A stretch of DNA of 38,425 nt from LMUY01 sp964247705 (GCA_964247705.1 CAXTVQ010000047.1:1-38425), one strand, 5' to 3'. Positions 22,648-31,411 are shown, numbered from the stretch's first letter. Numbers and translations are program-made. Notes: a model not told the origin generated them from the sequence alone.

Positions 22648-24617
22648 CGCGGCGGGGCTTCCAGCATGGCTTCTCCTTCGTCCCGCAAGCGGTCCCGGTT
22701 GGCCCGAACATCCGCCCGCACGGCGTCTTCGTCCAGCCGGCGCGCGGTCTTGCCGTCACAGCGCTGGGCGAGCTGAGCTTCCAACGCGCTCAGCCCGATC
22801 TGGTCGTCGGGACCGGCCGCACTCGAGGCCGCGGACAGGCGTGCGCCGTTGTCGACGCACCAGCGCAGTTCCGCGCGGGTGAGTGTGCGTGTTGCCGGGT
22901 CCGGCGTTTGCTCCCCCGGGCGGGCCGGAAAGGCCAATACCCGCAATGGCGATGGGAGCGGCGGTGGGAAGGCCGGGGTCGGCGCGGGCGCGATCGGAAC
23001 CGGCAGGCTCGGCCTGGCCAGCGAGATGGGCGCGTGCTGGCGGTAGGGCGCGGTCGCCGCGTAGTCAGCGTCCAGCTCGGCGATGCCGGTCCCCAGTCCA
23101 CTGATGGCCACGACCACGCCGGCAATCAGCCACGTCAGCCGGCCGCGGCGGCGCATGGTGGCGCGGTGGGTTTCCAGCTTGCGGCGCTGCGCCGGGTCGT
23201 CCACCACCAGCAGCGCGCGATCGATCGCGATCCGCACGCCCCGGCGCCGCAACGGCGCCAGCCACCACGGCAGCCACCGCTTGCGGGTCCGGCGGGCATA
23301 GACCTGCAAGGCGGCAGCCGCCTGATGCGTGCGCGACAGGGCGCGGAGCCGGTCCGCGAGGTCGATGCGGCCGTCCGTTTCGGCCCGGCCGATCAGACCG
23401 GCGAACAGGGCCGAAGCGGCTGCCGCACCCCCGGCACGGTTCGGCACGTCCAGCAGGCGGGCGAGCGGCGCCACCGCGTCCCAGGCCGCCTCGGACACCA
23501 GGCTGGCCGATGCCGCGGCGTCGAACGCGGCCCAGAGCGCGCCGGCATCCTTCCGCGCTGTCGGACCGAACGGGCGGGTGGCCAATCCCGCCCGGAGCGG
23601 GGCCGGGTCGGTGGACAGCCTCGTCACCACCTCGTTCAGTCGCGTCAAATGGGGAGCGAGCGACTGTGCCTCGCACGCCGCGGCGATGCTGCGCGCATCC
23701 CGCTGCAGGGAGGCGGCCTCGCCCGGAAGATTATCGAACAGCACCGCCAGCAGCCGGGCGGCCGGGAGCGCCGCCGTGTGCTGCCCGGATTGTGCGACGT
23801 GCTGGATGGCCGCCCGCCAGGGTGCGAGGGCACGCATCGTTGGCGGATGGTCGAGTGCGGCACGGGCATCCATCAGACGCTGCGGGCGGCTCAATGCGGC
23901 CCAGCTTCGGACAGCCCCCTCGAGCGCCTCCATGGAGCCTGCGTCCGGGCGGGCCTGCCAAGCCGATACGGCCGCGTTTGCCTCGGCCTGCAGACCGGCC
24001 AGAGTGGCGGCACTACGGCGTGTCCAGGCGGCGGCGGCCCTGCGCAGGATCGGGGAAGGCCGGGGAGGGCCGGTTCTTACCAGTTCGACCAAGCGGCCGG
24101 CCGGGTTGGCGCCAGCTAGGCAAGCGGTGACCAGGGCAGCGGCGTGCGCTTCGGTGAGGGCCTCGATCTCCGCCGCCAACGCCGCAGGCTGGCAGGGCGG
24201 TATCCCGGCGATGGCGCGATCAGCGTCGATCGGCGCCACCAGCGCCTCGTCAACGCCCGCCGGCATGGCGTGGGCCAATCCGAGAACGTCGTCTTCGCTC
24301 GCCAGCCCGGTCAGGCAAAGATGCGCTCGCAGGTTGGCTGCAGCCAGGGGAGGCAACCCGGCCGGGTCGACCCGGCGGCCGGCGCGCAACGCCGCCAGGA
24401 TGTCGGGCGCACCATCCGACGCGCCGGGCAGGAACGAGGCTTCCGCCGCCAAACGGCTGCGCGGCACCGATAGCGCACGGGCCGCCGCCATTGCGGCTGG
24501 CGTGTCCGCTCGCTCGAACAACTCGGCAACCGGCGTGCGCGGCGTGGCGCCGAGGACGGCGAACGCGTTACCCAGCAGCCCCGGAGCGGGAGCTGTGCCT
24601 GCAACCTGCTCGGTCAG
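22644..24617 (-). CDS. J-like membrane-anchored co-chaperone candidate, apparent CTG start
   Basis: This is a 657-residue protein if started at CTG 24617. The N-terminus then contains NAFAVLGATPRT (17-28), then RSRLAAEASFLPG (about 53-65). I recall this NPFxVLG...RxRLxAExxWLPG pattern from J-like proteins coded beside Hsp70 genes. It resembles helix I of J-domains but has no HPD. A long alpha-helical middle follows, then one membrane span (about 494-512), a Pro-rich linker and a C-terminal domain with AELRWCVDNGARL and QRCDGKTARR. AGGAG lies 8 bases before the CTG. The first standard start, TTG 24521, would cut off the conserved VLG motif and lacks a ribosome site. It heads the five-gene chaperone operon. 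Confidence 0.7.
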   Translation of the reverse strand: MTEQVAGTAPAPGLLGNAFAVLGATPRTPVAELFERADTPAAMAAARALSVPRSRLAAEASFLPGASDGAPDILAALRAGRRVDPAGLPPLAAANLRAHLCLTGLASEDDVLGLAHAMPAGVDEALVAPIDADRAIAGIPPCQPAALAAEIEALTEAHAAALVTACLAGANPAGRLVELVRTGPPRPSPILRRAAAAWTRRSAATLAGLQAEANAAVSAWQARPDAGSMEALEGAVRSWAALSRPQRLMDARAALDHPPTMRALAPWRAAIQHVAQSGQHTAALPAARLLAVLFDNLPGEAASLQRDARSIAAACEAQSLAPHLTRLNEVVTRLSTDPAPLRAGLATRPFGPTARKDAGALWAAFDAAASASLVSEAAWDAVAPLARLLDVPNRAGGAAAASALFAGLIGRAETDGRIDLADRLRALSRTHQAAAALQVYARRTRKRWLPWWLAPLRRRGVRIAIDRALLVVDDPAQRRKLETHRATMRRRGRLTWLIAGVVVAISGLGTGIAELDADYAATAPYRQHAPISLARPSLPVPIAPAPTPAFPPPLPSPLRVLAFPARPGEQTPDPATRTLTRAELRWCVDNGARLSAASSAAGPDDQIGLSALEAQLAQRCDGKTARRLDEDAVRADVRANRDRLRDEGEAMLEAPPR

Positions 24618-24661
24618 GTCGTACGCTCCTGTGGTTCAGGCTAAGCAGCAGGCGGTGTGCA

Positions 24662-26818
24662 TCACACCTCGAGCGCCACGACCTCGTGTAAGCCGACGCT
24701 CGGCACCACAACCTCGATCGTCCGCTCGGTCTGCTTGAAGGCGGCCGTCCCGCCGGCCCGCAACAGGTGCACGGCGCGGACCGGCCTGGCGTCGGGCAGC
24801 ATCACGCGCACGGTCTGCGGCCCCAGGGGAACGAGCTTGCGCATATGGCCGCGGAAGGCGTTCGGCCCGTTGTAGTTCAGCAGGTGAATTGCGTAGCCCG
24901 GCTGCGTCTGCCAGCCGATCACCTCCATCAACCCGTCACCCTCGACGCTGACCGGAACGTCGCCGTTCAACTGCCAACGGATCGTGTTGATGAGCAAACG
25001 CCCGATATCCGGATCGTCCAGCCGCCAGTAGGTCGCATCCATGTCGCCCGCGAAATAGGCCAGCCTCGCATCGCCACTCTGGCGAAGCACCACGGCAGGG
25101 CGATCGCCCGGCGGCACGCGCTGGTACACGGCTTCGGGCGGGTAGACAGGGTAGGGATCGATGAACGTGAGCGGCACATCGCCCGCCGTCGCCCGGACCG
25201 GCACCGTCCAGGATGGCCCGGCGATCCAGGTCGTGCCGTCGAACCCCTCCGTCACCGGACCAGCCTTGCGGATCGACTGCAGATGTATCGGCGCGAAGGC
25301 GCCCAGCACCGTCTCGACCTCGCCGCGCACCTCGCCCGTTCTCGAAATGCCGAACAGCGCACCGAGTGCGAAGTCGGCGCGCGCCGCCCCAGTCTCGGTG
25401 AACAGCCCCGTCTGGTAGGTGGCGAGCAAGCAGCCGCCGCGTTCGGCGTAGGCGGTGAGCGCCTCGGCCTGCTTGTCGCCCATCAACGCGAAGTTGGGCA
25501 GGATGAGCAGGCGGTATGGCTCGAGCCGCTGTGGCGTCAGGTCATTCTCGTGGATGAGATCGACCGGGATCCGGGCATCGATCAGGGCCGAGTAGAACCC
25601 CTGCAGGTAGTCGGTGCTTTTGCCCTTCTCCTCCCTGCGATGGCTCATCGTATTGGTCGGCAGCACGAGCGCCACGTTGGCGAGCGAGCGGACGTTGTGG
25701 AAATGCGCGTCGTTCGCGGCATGCCAACTCAGAAAATCGATGCCGGGCTGTTGCCAGCGGCGATCTTCCTTGAAGCCCTGCTCGAGGCCGAGATGATGAT
25801 ACCATACAACTCCGCCGGCCGCCGCGGTCTGCGCCATGCGGGTGAGCGGCTCGGCGCTGGTGTCGCTCACCTGACGCCACATCGTCGGGCCGGAGCGCGT
25901 ATAGCTGGCGGTCACCGCAGCCACCGGCCGGTCACCCATCATCGCGTGCGCGTACTTCACCTGCTGCGCATCCTGCCACACCGGCTCGTCCATCAGCGAG
26001 CGCGACTGATTGTCCGACGTGTACCAGTTGGCGTTGCGCGTCAGCTCCCATTGATCGAGACCGGAGTCTTCCATGCCGCCGGCGACATTGCAGCTATAGA
26101 AATTGTCCGGTTTCTTCCCGACCAGGATGCCGCGATACAGATCGGTCAGCCGCGTGGCGCCATCCATCAACGCGGTCTTGTAGTCCTCGCTGTGGGGGTC
26201 GCCGATCTTACGGCAGTTCTCGCAATAGCAGACCTGCATCGTCGGCCAGCCGTTCATATACACGCCGTCGATGTCGTAGCGGGCAACGAGTTCGCGCAGG
26301 ATCGCCGGCTGCTGGTCCGTGTACTGTCCGCTGAACTGGCAGGTAAAGGCGATGTCGGGCGCGGGCGATTGCAGCTTGCCCGCCTGGTCGCGGCGAAACC
26401 ACAAAGGGTGCGCGGCAAGCAACTCGGGATCGGTGTATTGGATATCGGGACTCATGCGTCCGAACACACGGATGCCGCGCTGTTTCGCTGCGGTCAGGCA
26501 TTCGCCGAAGAGGTCACGACCCTTGAGGTAGCTGCTGACGTGGAAGAAGGGCACGTTGGTCGGGTAGAAGGCGACGGGGCCGGACACTGAGAGCGCCACT
26601 GCCTGCACCTTGGCTGCCGCCCAATAGTCCGCCCAGGCCTCGACATCGCCGAACTCAGGATCGCGCTCGTTAAAGTTCGTCTGCCCGATACGTTTGATCA
26701 CCCGGTACCAGGGTAGACCCGGATCGTCCGCGGCGGCGGCGGCCGCGCGCCCTGGCAGGCCCGCGAGCGCGGCGGCACCGCCGGCAAGCATCGCGAGTTC
26801 GCGGCGGCTGATGTCCAT
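24662..26818 (-). CDS. Exported glycoside-hydrolase-like protein (GHL6 / GH42 trimerisation type)
   Basis: This is a 718-residue protein with a twin-arginine-like signal (about 1-30, SRRELAMLAGGAAALAG, then an Ala-rich core). The first half is a TIM-barrel-like domain. It has GIRVFGRMSPDIQY, then YDIDGVYMNG followed by a cysteine cluster VCYCENCRKIG, the layout of hypothetical glycosyl hydrolase family GHL6. The second half has a beta-galactosidase trimerisation-like (GH42M) domain: YRLLILPNFALMGDKQAEAL and AYAERGGCLLATYQTG. A beta-sandwich end follows. GGGAG precedes the ATG by about 8 bases. It may degrade a periplasmic glycoside; the substrate is unknown. Its 3' end lies 44 bases from the J-like gene start on the same strand. 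Confidence 0.72.
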   Translation of the reverse strand: MDISRRELAMLAGGAAALAGLPGRAAAAAADDPGLPWYRVIKRIGQTNFNERDPEFGDVEAWADYWAAAKVQAVALSVSGPVAFYPTNVPFFHVSSYLKGRDLFGECLTAAKQRGIRVFGRMSPDIQYTDPELLAAHPLWFRRDQAGKLQSPAPDIAFTCQFSGQYTDQQPAILRELVARYDIDGVYMNGWPTMQVCYCENCRKIGDPHSEDYKTALMDGATRLTDLYRGILVGKKPDNFYSCNVAGGMEDSGLDQWELTRNANWYTSDNQSRSLMDEPVWQDAQQVKYAHAMMGDRPVAAVTASYTRSGPTMWRQVSDTSAEPLTRMAQTAAAGGVVWYHHLGLEQGFKEDRRWQQPGIDFLSWHAANDAHFHNVRSLANVALVLPTNTMSHRREEKGKSTDYLQGFYSALIDARIPVDLIHENDLTPQRLEPYRLLILPNFALMGDKQAEALTAYAERGGCLLATYQTGLFTETGAARADFALGALFGISRTGEVRGEVETVLGAFAPIHLQSIRKAGPVTEGFDGTTWIAGPSWTVPVRATAGDVPLTFIDPYPVYPPEAVYQRVPPGDRPAVVLRQSGDARLAYFAGDMDATYWRLDDPDIGRLLINTIRWQLNGDVPVSVEGDGLMEVIGWQTQPGYAIHLLNYNGPNAFRGHMRKLVPLGPQTVRVMLPDARPVRAVHLLRAGGTAAFKQTERTIEVVVPSVGLHEVVALEV

Positions 26819-27007
26819 CCTTGTGCTCCCGATTTTATCGTTCACCACGCGCGGCTGCGCGGATAGTGCGGTTCCTGGCTGTGCCACGTAATACCGCGAC
26901 CGCCGCATCCGCAACCCGGTGACCGGCCATCACGCCCGCTGTCGCGCGGCCGGCGAGGTGAGAAGGCGCCTAGCGGAAGGATCAACCGCGCCAGGCGGGA
27001 GCAACCT

Positions 27008-27616
27008 TCAAGTCGGCGTCGAGGCTGCTATCCGCGCCAGCTCCAGGCCGTTCAACACGTCCGCACCCCGTTCGCGGCCACGGGTCAACACACCGAGCGG
27101 GGTTTTGCCGACGCCGTAAGCGGCGAGTTGAGCCGGAGACCACCCGTCACTCGCCGCGGCAACTGCGAGGTTGGACGCAGCCGGCGCGGAAGCCGGGGAT
27201 GTCGGGGCGGCCGGACCCATCCCTGCAGGGCTTGGCGATCCGCCAGCCGCGGCGACGCTTGCCGCCTTCGCTCCGGGACCGATGCCGAGTTTGGCGAGGA
27301 TCTCGTTGCCCACCTCCTCCTGATCGATGCCGAGTAGATGCTCCACCATCGTGGTGCCAACGTTGATCCCGATTCCGACCGGCCCACCGAGCAACCCGCT
27401 CACGACGAGCGAGCCGGCAAAGCGCGCCGATTCCGGGATCGTGTCGCCCGTCACCGCCCGGTAGATTGTGCCGATCACGGGCACATACTGCAGGGGGTTG
27501 AGCTCCGACAATAAGTCATCGAAGAAGCCTGGCTGGCGGGCCGCGTGCGGGGTGGCGGCGGGTGCGGGCGCATTGGCGGAAACAGTCAGGCTGGCATCGA
27601 TCACGGCGGGCTCCAT
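27008..27616 (-). CDS. Conserved-looking protein of unknown function
   Basis: This 202-residue protein cannot be assigned a function. The core (about 30-100) reads FFDDLLSELNPLQYVPVIGT, then YRAVTGDTIPESARFAGSLV and a glycine-rich hydrophobic helix GLLGGPVGIGINVGTTMVEHL. An Ala/Pro/Ser-rich linker (about 105-160) follows, then a short C-terminal segment ending LNGLELARIA. I have an impression of similar proteins in other alphaproteobacteria, without known role. The ATG at 27616 was chosen because the acidic, ordered part begins just after it; the ribosome site is weak. The glycine-zipper-like helix suggests membrane association. It stands alone between two larger units. Confidence 0.6.
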   Translation of the reverse strand: MEPAVIDASLTVSANAPAPAATPHAARQPGFFDDLLSELNPLQYVPVIGTIYRAVTGDTIPESARFAGSLVVSGLLGGPVGIGINVGTTMVEHLLGIDQEEVGNEILAKLGIGPGAKAASVAAAGGSPSPAGMGPAAPTSPASAPAASNLAVAAASDGWSPAQLAAYGVGKTPLGVLTRGRERGADVLNGLELARIAASTPT

Positions 27617-27762
27617 GTCGCTCGGCCGGTCAGCGGTCGAGCGTGTCGTTGACCAGGGCCTGAGCAAGTTGGGTGCCAATCCGGAACATCTGCTCCTGCC
27701 GGGTCGCCGGGGTCAGGCGAGCACGGCAGGCCGCCACGGCCCGGACCGCGCGGACCCGGCCA

Positions 27763-28539
27763 TCAAGCGGCGCCCGTCACCCAACCGAGCACATTGCGCC
27801 ACAGGGTGCTGTAACCCGGCCATTGCACGAAGCTTTCCGGCAACCAGTGCGGACCGATGTCGGACGTCCAGGCCAGGGTGCGCCCGGCGCCATGCCGCCC
27901 GGTGACCAGAAGTGGATGGCCGCCCTGCTCCGCAGGCAGCCGTGCCAGCAACTCCACGTCCTGCCGCTCGCGCAGCTTGACCTCGTTGGCCCCCAGCAGC
28001 ACGGGCCAGTCGGTGCCGAGACCGCGCAGCACGGGATGGGTGGACGGCCCCATCACGTCCGGCTTGAACCCTTCCGGCGCCTCGATCCGGTCGTCGAAGG
28101 GCTGCATCACTACAGGCAGCGCATCCTCTACCGCCGTGCGGTGCCAACGGCCGCGTCCGTCGATGCCCTGGAACGTCAGATAGCCGCCGATCATCACCAG
28201 CCCGCCCCCGGCTGACGTCCAGTCGCGGATCAGCTTGAGCCGGTTCGGGGCGGTGCGGCCGTGCATCCAGACCGCTTGCGGCAGCAGCAGCGTGTTCGCA
28301 CCGATGTCGGACAAGATGACGGCGCGGTAGCGCCCGAGCTCCGCCATGGTGAACGGAAAACCCTCGGCCGCCTCGTGGGCGGTCATGTAGGTGAGGTTGA
28401 ACGGGCTGTCGCGCAGGGCTTCCACGAGGGGTTCGGCCCCGCGATGGAAGGTGACGCTGCTGAATTGGTCAAAACCCTTGTAGTGCGTTGCAGCACTGAC
28501 CCAGCTCTCACCAACCAGCAGGATTTCGATTTTCGACAA
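27763..28539 (-). CDS. PF07090-type class I glutamine amidotransferase-like protein
   Basis: This is a 258-residue flavodoxin-like protein. It opens with IEILLVGESWVSAATHYKGF, then YRAVILSDIGANTLLL. The key stretch is GGGLVMIGGYLTFQGIDG followed by a GRWHRTAVEDALPV segment, diagnostic to my eye of the putative glutamine amidotransferase family PF07090. The nucleophile elbow has no cysteine (GGY), so it is unlikely to hydrolyse glutamine. The C-terminal part (HPLLVTGRHGAGRTLAWTSD) resembles other class I-like carbohydrate-operon proteins. The start is TTG at 28539, with AAGGA about 7 bases upstream. It is the last gene of the ribose-type transporter operon, 100 bases after the TenA-like gene. 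Confidence 0.75.
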   Translation of the reverse strand: MSKIEILLVGESWVSAATHYKGFDQFSSVTFHRGAEPLVEALRDSPFNLTYMTAHEAAEGFPFTMAELGRYRAVILSDIGANTLLLPQAVWMHGRTAPNRLKLIRDWTSAGGGLVMIGGYLTFQGIDGRGRWHRTAVEDALPVVMQPFDDRIEAPEGFKPDVMGPSTHPVLRGLGTDWPVLLGANEVKLRERQDVELLARLPAEQGGHPLLVTGRHGAGRTLAWTSDIGPHWLPESFVQWPGYSTLWRNVLGWVTGAA

Positions 28540-28639
28540 AGGCTGTTCCTTGCAGTGGCGGCCAACGCGGCCGGCTGAATGATCGTAGTGTTGCTCGCAC
28601 GGCAGGATCCACGCGGTTCCTATACCTGTGCGACCCGCT

Positions 28640-29308
28640 TTAAGCAGCAGATGCACCGCCCCGGTCACTGGAGGCGTCCTCGTAGGCGGCGCTGTGGAAG
28701 TCGGTTTCCAGCGCCAGCATGGTCGCGAACGTCCGCGTGGCCACGGACACGCTGGACGGGTCGGTGGCGAGAGCCGCATCCACTTCGCCCTGCAGCCAAG
28801 CCACTTGATCCAGGAAATCCGCCTCAGTGTGCAGGCGCACCCAATCAGCGATGAGCGGATCGCTCGCCGGCTTGGCGTTGGCGCGCACGCACCAGGTCGC
28901 ATAGGTCCACTCTGCCGCGAGCATCATGGCGAGGATGGTGCTGTACGAGCCGGTTTCCGCGATGGCGCGGGTGCCGTCACAAAAGGACGCGACGGCGGAC
29001 GGCAGAGTGCTGGACTGCTGCGGCAAGCCCAGGGCCGCAAGGCTACGGTCGAAATACGCCAATTGCGGGCCGGCCAGCCCCTGCAGGATGCTGCAGAGCC
29101 GGCGGCGCGACGCCAGGCCGGGGGCACGCAGCAGCGCCTGGCCGAAGATCAGGATGGCGGTCTCTACGAACGCGCGCTCGTAGCCCAGATAGCGGGCGAA
29201 CACGCCGGGCGGAAGCCGGTCGGCCTCGATATCTTGCACGAACCGGTGAGTCTGCATCGCCTCCCAGGATACGATGGCCGCGGCACGTAGCTGGTCGCAG
29301 GGGCGCAT
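28640..29308 (-). CDS. TenA/THI-4 family protein, TenA_E-like
   Basis: This is a 222-residue all-helical TenA-family protein. Visible motifs are THRFVQDIEADRLPPGVFARYLGYERAF (about 20-47) and AAEWTYATWC (131-140). The catalytic cysteine of TenA_C thiaminases is absent. The matching position is Ala with Glu next to it, and the QDY motif is replaced by YER. That is the pattern of the TenA_E subgroup, known from aminopyrimidine salvage. I chose ATG 29308 because AGGAG lies 7-8 bases upstream; a GTG at 29356 would add 16 residues. It follows the phosphotriesterase-like gene by about 50 bases. With no thi genes near, it may act on a different compound here. Confidence 0.8.
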   Translation of the reverse strand: MRPCDQLRAAAIVSWEAMQTHRFVQDIEADRLPPGVFARYLGYERAFVETAILIFGQALLRAPGLASRRRLCSILQGLAGPQLAYFDRSLAALGLPQQSSTLPSAVASFCDGTRAIAETGSYSTILAMMLAAEWTYATWCVRANAKPASDPLIADWVRLHTEADFLDQVAWLQGEVDAALATDPSSVSVATRTFATMLALETDFHSAAYEDASSDRGGASAA

Positions 29309-29358
29309 CAGCTCTCTCCTGGGTGAGTCTTCGTACGCCATGCCGTCCCGGGACACAG

Positions 29359-30426
29359 CTACGGTGCGGCCGCGTCGAACACGCGGCGCGGGTTGCCGAC
29401 CATGAGGCTGGTCAGGTCCGCCTCAGCCACGCCATGGCGGCGCAAGCGTGGCAGAAAGTGGCGTAGCAGATAGGCGTAGCCGAAGCCGCCATACCGCGTC
29501 AGCATCATCTTCAGGAACACGTCCTGCGACAGGAGGATGCGGTTCAGATGTCCGCGCGCGATCAGCCCGACGACGGCGCGGGCGTTGTCCTCGTCGGACG
29601 GGCATTGCACGCCTTGGTCTGCGTAGAAGAAATCCATGCCGATCATGTCGTAGCCCAGGAACGCCCCGCGTTCGGCAAGCGACGCCTGATACGGGGTATC
29701 GGCGCCGGACGGGTTCATATGGCACAGCACGGTATGATGCAGGTCGGCGCCTTCGGCTGCCACGATGTCCAGCACCTCGTGGCCCAGCCGGAACCAACCC
29801 GGCAGGTGGATCATCAACGGCAGCCCGGTACGCGCCTGCGCCTGCGCTGCCCCGCGCAACGATTTGCGTTCTGCGGGCGTGAAGTCGGAGGAGACGCCGA
29901 TCTCGCCGATCAGCCCGATGCGCACGCCGCTATCGCCCACCCCGTGGAGCGCCTCGGCGACGATCTCGTCGGCGATCCCGCCAACCGAAAGCTCGCGCAC
30001 ATGCGCCGGGTGCGACGCCTGCAGATAGAAGCCGCCGCCCATGACGACATTCAGCCCGCTCGCCTCGGCGATCCGGCGCAGCGCCAGCGGGTCGCGGCCG
30101 ATACCCTGGCAGGTGGGATCCACGACGGTGACGGCGCCCTCGTGCTTGGCGGGCAGCAGTTCGGCGGCCGCGAGATGCTCATCGTCGAGCGTGCAGTTGC
30201 TGACGTTGACGAACGGGTCCATGCGGAGTTCGCCCAGGATGCCGGGGTGCACCGGTTCGCAGGCCAGCCGGCTGCGCGAGGGCTCCTTCGGCTTGTTCCA
30301 CCAGCAGCGGCAATCGTTCAGCAGATGCTCGTGGATCAACGTGACACCCAGGGATGCAGCCGGCACCGGGCCGGTCACGGTCATGACCTGGCCCGAGCCG
30401 ACATGGGCGGGCGAGAGTTCAACCAT
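29359..30426 (-). CDS. Phosphotriesterase-like (PTE family) amidohydrolase/lactonase
   Basis: This is a 355-residue TIM-barrel metal hydrolase. Binuclear metal ligands are visible: H32 and H34 (HEH), a bridging E175 in GLIGEIGVS in place of carbamylated lysine, H207 (MIHLPG), H236 (LCHMNP) and D302 (SQDV). The glutamate-bridged version is typical of Php-like proteins and sugar lactonases rather than organophosphate hydrolases. The start ATG overlaps the 3' end of the permease gene by 8 bases, with GGGGA upstream. Encoded in a ribose-type importer operon, it most likely opens a lactone or cleaves an ester or amide of the imported compound (inference). Confidence 0.85.
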   Translation of the reverse strand: MVELSPAHVGSGQVMTVTGPVPAASLGVTLIHEHLLNDCRCWWNKPKEPSRSRLACEPVHPGILGELRMDPFVNVSNCTLDDEHLAAAELLPAKHEGAVTVVDPTCQGIGRDPLALRRIAEASGLNVVMGGGFYLQASHPAHVRELSVGGIADEIVAEALHGVGDSGVRIGLIGEIGVSSDFTPAERKSLRGAAQAQARTGLPLMIHLPGWFRLGHEVLDIVAAEGADLHHTVLCHMNPSGADTPYQASLAERGAFLGYDMIGMDFFYADQGVQCPSDEDNARAVVGLIARGHLNRILLSQDVFLKMMLTRYGGFGYAYLLRHFLPRLRRHGVAEADLTSLMVGNPRRVFDAAAP

Positions 30427-31411
30427 GGCGGGGTCCCCGTTGTCCGAGACGGGCAAACACCCGCGTGTTGAGCCAGATCGCGGCCAGGATGATCGCGCCG
30501 GTGACGATCTGCACCAGGAACGGCGAGGTGTGCACCAGGATCAGCCCGTTGCCGATCACCGCGATGGTCAGCGCGCCGAGCACGGTGCCGACGATGGTGC
30601 CGCTGCCGCCGAACAGCGAGGTGCCGCCCAATACGACAGCGGCGATCACGTCGAGTTCGAAGCCCTCCGCCGCGTTGGAGGAGCCGGAACCGAGCCGCCC
30701 GGCGATGATCAGGCCGGCCAAGGCGGCGGTCAGTCCGGTGAGCACGAACGTGGACGCGCCTACCAGCCGCGCTGGGATGCCGACGCGACGCGCCGCTTCC
30801 GGGTTGCTGCCGACCGCTGTCACCTGCCGGCCATAGCGCGTCTGTTCCAGCGTCACCTGCCCGGCGACGGCCACCAGAATGGCGAGGATGGCCGGGAGCG
30901 GCAGCCCGGCGATCCAGCCGCGGCCGATCGCCAGGAAGCCCGGGATGTCGGCGATCGGGATGGAGTAGCCCTCCGTCAAGAACAGCGCCACGCCGCGCAG
31001 GATCGACAACCCGGCCAGCGTCACGATGAACGACGGCACCGACTGGTAGGCGATGAACCAGCCCTGCGCCGCCCCGATCAAACCGCCTAGGGCCAAGATC
31101 GCCACCACCACCAGCGGCCACGGCCAGCCAGCCGCCAGCCAAAGGGCGGCGAGCGCGTTGGTCAGGGCCACGGTGCTGCCGACCGACAGGTCGATCGCTC
31201 CCGTGGTGATGACGAAGGTCATGCCGATCGCCACGATCAGCAGGGGGGCCGACTGGCGCAGCAGATTGAGGATGTTGCCCGTCAGCAGGAAGTACGGCGA
31301 CAGGGCGGCGAACGCCACGATGCACAGCGCGAAGAACGCCGCGATGGACAGCACCTGCGCCTGCTCCAGCACCAAATTGTGCCAAATCCCGGTGGCGCGC
31401 GCACCACTCAT
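30419..31411 (-). CDS. Ribose-type ABC transporter permease (RbsC-like)
   Basis: This is a 330-residue permease with 8-10 membrane spans. Family marks are LNLLRQSAPLLIVAIGMTFVI, TTGAIDLSVGSTVALTNALA, the coupling segment GRQVTAVGSNPEAARRVGIP, and LDVIAAVVLGGTSLFGG near the C-terminus. It is translated from an ATG overlapping the ATPase stop (ATGA). It forms the channel for the sugar-type binding protein encoded at 32202-33155. Confidence 0.92.
   Translation of the reverse strand: MSGARATGIWHNLVLEQAQVLSIAAFFALCIVAFAALSPYFLLTGNILNLLRQSAPLLIVAIGMTFVITTGAIDLSVGSTVALTNALAALWLAAGWPWPLVVVAILALGGLIGAAQGWFIAYQSVPSFIVTLAGLSILRGVALFLTEGYSIPIADIPGFLAIGRGWIAGLPLPAILAILVAVAGQVTLEQTRYGRQVTAVGSNPEAARRVGIPARLVGASTFVLTGLTAALAGLIIAGRLGSGSSNAAEGFELDVIAAVVLGGTSLFGGSGTIVGTVLGALTIAVIGNGLILVHTSPFLVQIVTGAIILAAIWLNTRVFARLGQRGPRHG

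Noticed and set aside
19918..22776. A 952-codon open frame on the plus strand
   Set aside because: It is antisense to the Hsp70 gene, its translation is rich in Arg, His, Gln and Gly without any domain pattern, and long antisense frames are expected at this GC content.
24767..26590. A 607-codon open frame on the plus strand
   Set aside because: It is the shadow of the GHL6-like gene; its composition is low-complexity Arg/His/Ala and it has no ribosome site or motif.
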